64,000 bases of DNA, from the NCBI RefSeq assembly GCF_000739085.1, contig NZ_CP009110.1, positions 6,448,001 through 6,512,000 of the forward strand, written 5' to 3'. The notes beneath the pieces are model-generated. The model searched no databases, was not told the DNA's origin, and saw only the letters and a list, made by a program, of their open reading frames with translations. Each line of letters starts with the position of its first letter. Positions within the stretch are counted from its first letter, which is position 1. Of the stretch, positions 59,180 to 64,000 are shown one piece after another. The stretch comes from Amycolatopsis methanolica 239 (GTDB taxonomy: Bacteria; Actinomycetota; Actinomycetes; Mycobacteriales; Pseudonocardiaceae). Made by a program: the position numbers and the translations under genes.

Positions 59180-59628
59180 TGAGGGCCTCCGGTGGTGTCG
59201 AGGATGTTGCGCTGGCAGGCGAGGAACACGGCGTGCGCGCGGTCGCGGGCGCCGAGCTTGTGGAACATGCGGCGAGCGTGGGTCTTGACGGTGTCCTCGG
59301 AGATGTGGAGCTCACGGCCGATGTCGGCGTTCGTGAGGCCCTGGGACATGCCGTGCAGGACCTCGACCTCGCGCTCGGTGAGGCCGGCCAGCACGGCGGG
59401 CGGGTTGGTCTCCGACAGCGCCGGGCGTTCGGGCGCGCGGACCGGGCGCCCGGAGACCTTGCCGGGGCCGCCGGTGACGTAGCGACGCTGCCGGGCGGGG
59501 CCGTCGGGGATGCGCTTGACGTCGATGCCGTAGCTCGACAGCACGCCCATGACGAGCGGGACGGCGTCAGGGTGGATCTGCAGCCCGGTGTACCGGCTGC
59601 GGTCGTCGTCAGCGAGTGCGGCGGTCAT
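59176..59628 (-). CDS. LuxR-type regulator, second copy
   Basis: Counterpart of 21354..21806; 150 aa. Confidence 0.87.
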   Translation of the reverse strand: MTAALADDDRSRYTGLQIHPDAVPLVMGVLSSYGIDVKRIPDGPARQRRYVTGGPGKVSGRPVRAPERPALSETNPPAVLAGLTEREVEVLHGMSQGLTNADIGRELHISEDTVKTHARRMFHKLGARDRAHAVFLACQRNILDTTGGPQ

Positions 59629-59758
59629 CGTTGTCCTTTGTGGATTCGGCACGCCGGTGGGCGTGCAGGTAGTCGGCGGCGGAGTCGAGAAGCACGCCGG
59701 CGGCCCAGACGGCCAGGCGCGCGGTGTGGGCGAGGGCCAGGGCGACGACGGCGTTCAC
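59609..59758 (-). CDS. 49-aa hydrophobic protein, second copy
   Basis: Counterpart of 21787..21936. Confidence 0.6.
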   Translation of the reverse strand: MNAVVALALAHTARLAVWAAGVLLDSAADYLHAHRRAESTKDNDDRRTR

Positions 59759-60291
59759 GGGCGGGACCTCAGTTCGTGGTCGGTGCAGGCCGGCCACCAG
59801 GCGCGCACGTCGGTGCCGGCGCCGCGGGTGATCCGGTCGCCGTCGTGGACGAGGCACTTGGGGTAGCGGCCGGGACGGCGGTAGCGGCAGTTGCCGCAGC
59901 GGCGCCCGGGCGCGGCCCGGTCGGCGGCAGGCGCGGCGCCGGGGTGCAGCTTCACGGGGTAGCCCAGCGCGGCGGTGAGCGGGTGCGCACCGGCGGCGAG
60001 GTACTGGCCCTGCCGTTCGGTCCGGCGGGCGTCCGGGGACGCCTCGCCGAGCCGGTAGAGCGGGGCCGCGGTGTACTCGAACGGGCCGCCGGGGCGGCCG
60101 ACCGTCCACACCACCCAGAAGTGGTGCCGGCCGCTGTCCGGGTCGGCGGCGACCTGGACCACGCGGCCGCGCCAGGACGCGTCCCGGTGGTAGCCGACCC
60201 GCTCCCCGACGGCGAACAGCGGCCGGTGCTCCGCAGGGCCCGAGCTGCCGCCCCACAGCGGCAGCGAGTGCTGGTCGGACTGCTTGGTCAT
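59755..60291 (-). CDS. Zinc-binding 178-aa protein, second copy
   Basis: Counterpart of 21933..22469. Confidence 0.7.
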   Translation of the reverse strand: MTKQSDQHSLPLWGGSSGPAEHRPLFAVGERVGYHRDASWRGRVVQVAADPDSGRHHFWVVWTVGRPGGPFEYTAAPLYRLGEASPDARRTERQGQYLAAGAHPLTAALGYPVKLHPGAAPAADRAAPGRRCGNCRYRRPGRYPKCLVHDGDRITRGAGTDVRAWWPACTDHELRSRP

Positions 60292-60917
60292 CACGTCGCG
60301 TCACCCCCGCGCAGGAGTTGCCGGGCGGTGTCGAGGCGAGCCCAGTCGGCCGGGTCGCCGCCGAGGTCCGGGTGCGACTTGCGGGCGGCGATCCGGAGCA
60401 GGCCGCGGATGTCGGAGTCGGTGAGCTGCAGCGGGTGCACCGCGCCGGTGAACTCGCGGAGCCAGTCCAGCGCCTCGCGCTTGGTGGAGAACGGCGCAGC
60501 CGGGCGAGCGCCTTCGATCGCGCGCCACCCGGCGTACTGCTCGCCGCGGCTGGACACCCCATAGCGGTCGACGGTGCGCAGCGCGTGCAGCGCGAGCGCG
60601 ATGGCCCGCACGTTGTCCTGCCAGGAGTTCGCGAAGGTGTCGCACGGGTAGGACAGCGGTCCGTGCTTGCTCCGGAAGGCCAGCGCCACGCCGTGGTAGC
60701 GCACCTTCGCGTTCGAGCGGAGCATCCCGTCGCGCCGCACGTCCGCGTCGGTGGCCACGACGCGCAGCGCGACCGCGCCCTGCACACCGAGGTGGGCCAG
60801 CTCGCGGCTGAGCAGGTCGAGGGTGTCGGCCCACTTCACGCGGAACGGGCTGGCCCGCGGGTGCGGTGTTGCCGGGTAGGGCCAGGTCGGCATCGGCTCG
60901 ATCTGGTATCGCATCAT
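60291..60917 (-). CDS. J-domain-like protein, second copy
   Basis: Counterpart of 22469..23095; 208 aa. Confidence 0.72.
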   Translation of the reverse strand: MMRYQIEPMPTWPYPATPHPRASPFRVKWADTLDLLSRELAHLGVQGAVALRVVATDADVRRDGMLRSNAKVRYHGVALAFRSKHGPLSYPCDTFANSWQDNVRAIALALHALRTVDRYGVSSRGEQYAGWRAIEGARPAAPFSTKREALDWLREFTGAVHPLQLTDSDIRGLLRIAARKSHPDLGGDPADWARLDTARQLLRGGDAT

Positions 60918-61504
60918 CGGCGCACCACCGCCGAGGATGTGCCCGGGTACGGCTTGCCGCCGCCGGGCTCCTCACACGGCCCGAAGGCCTCGCCGGAGGC
61001 GCCCATCGGATAGAGGTGCCGGTGCGGCCGGACGGTCGCGCCGGCGCGGCGTGCGTGCTCGAGCTCGTTGGCCAGCTCGACCGCCTCGGCCTGTAGCCGG
61101 GCTGCGGCGGCCTGCAGGTCGTCGCGCTCGTGCACGACGGTGCTGAGCTGCTGCTGGACGTCGACCAGCTCACGGCGCGTCCGGTCGTGGGCGGCTTGGT
61201 GCTCGGCGCGCTCGCGGTCGGCGGTTGCGGTGATGCGGTCGAGGTTGCCGCGCACCGTGGCCAGCTCGGCCCGCAGCCGGGTCAGCTCGGCCTGGGTGGC
61301 TTCCCGGTCGGCGGCCGCCGCACCGGCAGCGCCGCCGCGGGCCAGCAGCGGCTCCACGATCTGCTTGCGCACCGCGGCGGCGAACGCGGTGATCGTGTGG
61401 TGCGGTAGCGGTTCGTCGCCGGCGCGGCGGGCCAGGCGCTCGTCCTCCCGCCGCAACACGACTTCCGGGTCGGGAACGGCGCGGCCGGTGACCGTGGCGG
61501 TCAT
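60914..61504 (-). CDS. Coiled-coil 196-aa protein, second copy
   Basis: Counterpart of 23092..23682. Confidence 0.72.
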   Translation of the reverse strand: MTATVTGRAVPDPEVVLRREDERLARRAGDEPLPHHTITAFAAAVRKQIVEPLLARGGAAGAAAADREATQAELTRLRAELATVRGNLDRITATADRERAEHQAAHDRTRRELVDVQQQLSTVVHERDDLQAAAARLQAEAVELANELEHARRAGATVRPHRHLYPMGASGEAFGPCEEPGGGKPYPGTSSAVVRR

Positions 61505-61827
61505 GACTCGGCCCACCAGTGCTCGCGGCAGTGGTCGGTGCCATCCGCCTTCTCGGCCGTGCAGCGGGACTCGCCGCGGCCGTCCGCGCGGGGAGCGCGG
61601 AACTCGCAGCGGCCCGGCAGGTTGGCCTGCAACCACCGCCGCGCCTCACCGACCGCGGCCCCGTGCGCCGCCGCGTCGCGACCGTGGTTGTCGGTGATGG
61701 CCTGCCGCATCGTCTTGGGCAGGCGCTGCCAGGAAGCGCGGCAGGAGAACTTGCTGTGCGGGATCTCGGCGCCGCAGCCGCACGGGCAGGCGTGCATCCG
61801 CCGGCGGTGGTCAAGGTGGGCGCTCAC
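61501..61827 (-). CDS. Zinc-finger 108-aa protein, second copy
   Basis: Counterpart of 23679..24005. Confidence 0.72.
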   Translation of the reverse strand: MSAHLDHRRRMHACPCGCGAEIPHSKFSCRASWQRLPKTMRQAITDNHGRDAAAHGAAVGEARRWLQANLPGRCEFRAPRADGRGESRCTAEKADGTDHCREHWWAES

Positions 61828-62921
61828 TGGGCACCACCCCGGATCTCCTCGAGGACCTCGGCGAGCCCGTCGACGGGCACCAGGACCTCCCGGGCCTTGC
61901 TGCCGCGGGCCGGGCCGAGCACGCCGCGCTGTACCAGCTGGTCGATCAGCCGGTTCGCCTTCGTCGCGCCGATGCGCAGCTTGCGCTGCAGCAGCGTCAC
62001 CGAGCCCAGCTGCCCGGTGATCAGCACCTCGGCGGCCTGGCACAGCAGGTCGGGGTCTCGCTCGAGGTCGGGGAACTCGGACAGCGGTTCGTCCACAGCG
62101 GAGGTGTCGGCTGTGGACAGCACGACTCCGGCGCCGTCGCGCAGGATGCTGCTGCCCGGCGGAAGGTCCGCGTCGGCCTCGGGCTTGCGTGGCGGGGGCG
62201 GCAGGTCTGGCACGTACACCGCAGCGTCGGGCTCCTGGCCGGCGCCGTCGATGTCGTCGTCCCACCGGTAGGAGGTGACCGCGCCGATGTAGCTGGTGCC
62301 GATCTGCACCAGCAGCGGCGAGCGCTGGTGGTAGCGGTAGGTCTCCAGCGCGGACTTGCGCGCCTTGGCCACCCGCACGAACGGCTCCAGCGCCGCGGAC
62401 CCGAAGTCGGTGCGCGGCACCGCGGGCACGACCCGGCCGGAGGAGTCCCGGTGCTCGAGGAAGTCCGGGCGCCGGACCAGCAGCGACCACACCGTGCGCG
62501 GGTACTCCTCGATCCGGCCCGGCGAAAACTCCAGCCGCAGCCCGTCGGCCTCGAACAGCGCGTCCTCGCTCTCCCGCACGACGAACACGCCCTCGTCGAT
62601 GCGGATCTCGACCGCGTGTTCCTTGTGCTCCTTGGCTTTCCGCTTGAACGCGTCGATCACCGTGCGGACGTCGTCGATCCGCCACAGCATCGGCTCGTGC
62701 AGCTGCCCGTCCGCGTGCACGTAGGTCTGGCCCACGGCGAACCCGTTGCACGACGTGCCCACCAGCAGGTCCGTGCGGCCCGGCTCCAGGCCGCGCTCAC
62801 CGCGGTCGGTGTGCAGCAGCACGCCGGCGACCGCGCCGTCCTCCGGATCCTGGGCAGCGGTGTAAACGAGGCTGCCCAGCAGCTCCAGCAGGTTCTTGGT
62901 CTCGATGCGGATCGCGCTCAC
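61824..62921 (-). CDS. Clamp-like/FtsK-gamma fusion, second copy
   Basis: Counterpart of 24002..25099; 365 aa. Confidence 0.72.
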   Translation of the reverse strand: MSAIRIETKNLLELLGSLVYTAAQDPEDGAVAGVLLHTDRGERGLEPGRTDLLVGTSCNGFAVGQTYVHADGQLHEPMLWRIDDVRTVIDAFKRKAKEHKEHAVEIRIDEGVFVVRESEDALFEADGLRLEFSPGRIEEYPRTVWSLLVRRPDFLEHRDSSGRVVPAVPRTDFGSAALEPFVRVAKARKSALETYRYHQRSPLLVQIGTSYIGAVTSYRWDDDIDGAGQEPDAAVYVPDLPPPPRKPEADADLPPGSSILRDGAGVVLSTADTSAVDEPLSEFPDLERDPDLLCQAAEVLITGQLGSVTLLQRKLRIGATKANRLIDQLVQRGVLGPARGSKAREVLVPVDGLAEVLEEIRGGAQ

Positions 62922-63166
62922 GCCGCGTCCCCACCGTCAGCCAGCGGCAGCTCGGGCTGCTCCTCGCGGTGGAACTCACGCGGGTCGACCACCACGCCAC
63001 CACGGATGTGGATCAGCGGGTGCTCGCCGCACAGCGTGCAGTTGCCGAACTGGTCGAGCGTCGGCACTGGCCGCAGGGCGTGCCGCCCGTACTCGAGGTC
63101 GGCGAACGTCTGTGGCCGCCGCTCCTGGGCAGCCGCAGGAGCTTGGGCGGTCTGGGTGTCATCCAC
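62918..63166 (-). CDS. 82-aa Cys-pair protein, second copy
   Basis: Counterpart of 25096..25344. Confidence 0.7.
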   Translation of the reverse strand: MDDTQTAQAPAAAQERRPQTFADLEYGRHALRPVPTLDQFGNCTLCGEHPLIHIRGGVVVDPREFHREEQPELPLADGGDAA

Positions 63167-63650
63167 GGGGCTGACCTCCGGAGATCGGGACGAGCATGTG
63201 CCCCCGGGCCTCGATCTCGGCCCGGGTCCGCTCCTCGATAGGGACGGGAATGTCGAACGTGGGGGTCAGCGCCAGCTCCCAACGCCCGGGCGCTGCCTCG
63301 CGGTAGTAGTGCGTCGACCCCGGCGGCTTGTTGGTGCAGCGGTAGACGACCGGCTGAGCGGGCGGCACCGGGCGGCCGCGGCGGAGCGCGGCGACCAGTC
63401 GCGCCCACAGCCCGCGCCGCTCTGGGGTGTCGCGCACGGCCGGCGGCCGCGGCGGCCAGGCGCCGCGCTCCTCGTAGAAGCTGTTCACCGAGACGTGGTC
63501 GTCGGCGCGGCCGTGGTGCTGGCCACCGGCCGAGTCCGGCACGGGCACCTCGCCGGACTCGCGCTGCCAGATCGTGAGGAACGGCACGGTCGGCTCGCGC
63601 CGCGCGACCGGGAAGACGTCGGTGGGGTCGTCGGGCCAGACGGCGATCAC
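63159..63650 (-). CDS. 163-aa early protein, second copy
   Basis: Counterpart of 25337..25828; GTG start. Confidence 0.68.
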   Translation of the reverse strand: MIAVWPDDPTDVFPVARREPTVPFLTIWQRESGEVPVPDSAGGQHHGRADDHVSVNSFYEERGAWPPRPPAVRDTPERRGLWARLVAALRRGRPVPPAQPVVYRCTNKPPGSTHYYREAAPGRWELALTPTFDIPVPIEERTRAEIEARGHMLVPISGGQPRG

Positions 63651-63829
63651 GCGCCCACCCCCGACGGGGTGGCCGGTGCGACGGCCGGAGTTGTGTGCGG
63701 CGCTGTGCCGTTCGGCGGGACGCATGACGTCGTCATCGCGAACAGCGCGCCGAGGGCGAGCAGGGCTGCCGCGGCGCGCTTCGCGCGCTGCTGGGGCGGG
63801 GGCGGTGCCTGTACCTTTGTCGTCATCAC
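63647..63829 (-). CDS. Lipoprotein-like 60-aa protein, second copy
   Basis: Counterpart of 25825..26007. Confidence 0.68.
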   Translation of the reverse strand: MMTTKVQAPPPPQQRAKRAAAALLALGALFAMTTSCVPPNGTAPHTTPAVAPATPSGVGA

Positions 63830-63862
63830 CGGGTGTTGCTCCTTCCGAGGGTTCCGGTGTGC

Positions 63863-63896
63863 GCCCGTCTCGTCGCCTGGTCCGCGCGAGGCGGGC
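63863..63896. terminator. Hairpin, second copy
   Basis: Same as 26041..26074. Confidence 0.5.
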
Positions 63897-63916
63897 TTTT
63901 CTGTCGGTGGGCTGTG

Positions 63917-64000
63917 CTAGGCGGCGCTCTTGCGCTCGGTCATGCCGCGGCGGATCGGCGGCAGCAGGAGGCGAAGGCGGTCGAGGGTCGCTCCGTCTGG
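63917..64000 (-). CDS. 56-aa protein, 5' part cut by the window end
   Basis: 3' portion of the counterpart of 26095..26265; its start lies beyond 64000. Confidence 0.6.
   Translation of the reverse strand, partial: PDGATLDRLRLLLPPIRRGMTERKSAA

Larger units (their letters stand above)
37823..64000. repeat. Second copy of 1..26178 (offset 37,822)
   Basis: It starts inside the 98-aa tail-region gene that the left window edge cuts. Reading through 37822/37823 restores that gene intact, so the junction is genuine phage sequence. The copy stops at 64000 inside the small gene equivalent to 26095..26265. Confidence 0.97.

Noticed and set aside
1-64000. Gene duplications such as two capsid, two portal and two terminase sets
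   Set aside because: They follow from reading the same 37.8-kb unit twice, not from paralogues.
1-64000. tRNA or rRNA genes
   Set aside because: I saw no cloverleaf or rRNA-like stretch while reading the intergenic regions; no tool was run.

Overview
The window is one temperate tailed-phage genome read about 1.7 times. Bases 1..26178 recur at 37823..64000 (offset 37,822) with the same ORFs and translations, and 26179..37822 occurs once. The unit is therefore a 37,822-bp circle or concatemer. No bacterial DNA interrupts either junction. The high GC content, frequent GTG/TTG starts, leaderless-looking genes and families such as XRE-DUF5753, DUF6879, a BldC-like protein and a large serine integrase point to an actinobacterial host. 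I saw no LysB-type esterase, which weakly favours a host without a mycolate outer membrane (inference). An HK97-fold capsid, a 723-aa tape measure and a G/GT frameshift pair make it a siphovirus.

Layout of one unit. The late genes run leftward: HNH (15783), P-loop kinase-like protein, small and large terminase, small membrane protein, portal, prohead protease, major capsid, connectors, two related tail-tube proteins, tail chaperones G/GT, tape measure, a large tail protein and a C1q-like tail protein. Across the origin of coordinates (= 37822) follow a 98-aa protein, a coiled-coil membrane protein, an acidic protein, endolysin and holin, ending at a strong terminator (36160..36202). The early leftward genes (26597 to 16900) are mostly small, end to end with 4-base ATGA/GTGA overlaps. 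They encode a LuxR-type HTH protein, a J-domain-like protein, an FtsK-gamma/clamp-like fusion, an HNH protein and many predicted zinc-binding proteins. I recognise no polymerase, primase or helicase.

The unique segment 26.6-36.2 kb is the lysogeny and accessory region. It holds divergent XRE regulators over a phased operator array, a membrane protein, a large serine integrase with an attP-like dyad next to its promoter, and a short rightward operon of small proteins, several membrane-anchored. An XRE-DUF5753/DUF6879 regulator set follows, then a BldC-like HTH gene beside 9-bp direct repeats, several tiny genes, and a DinD/Bro-type antirepressor. Upstream of the antirepressor lies a 160-220 bp block built from 10-bp-phased degenerate repeats.

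The most unusual content is regulatory DNA: three different phased-repeat arrays (10-bp, 9-bp and again 10-bp), each next to a predicted DNA-binding protein gene. All calls are from reading sequence and translations; no database search was run.
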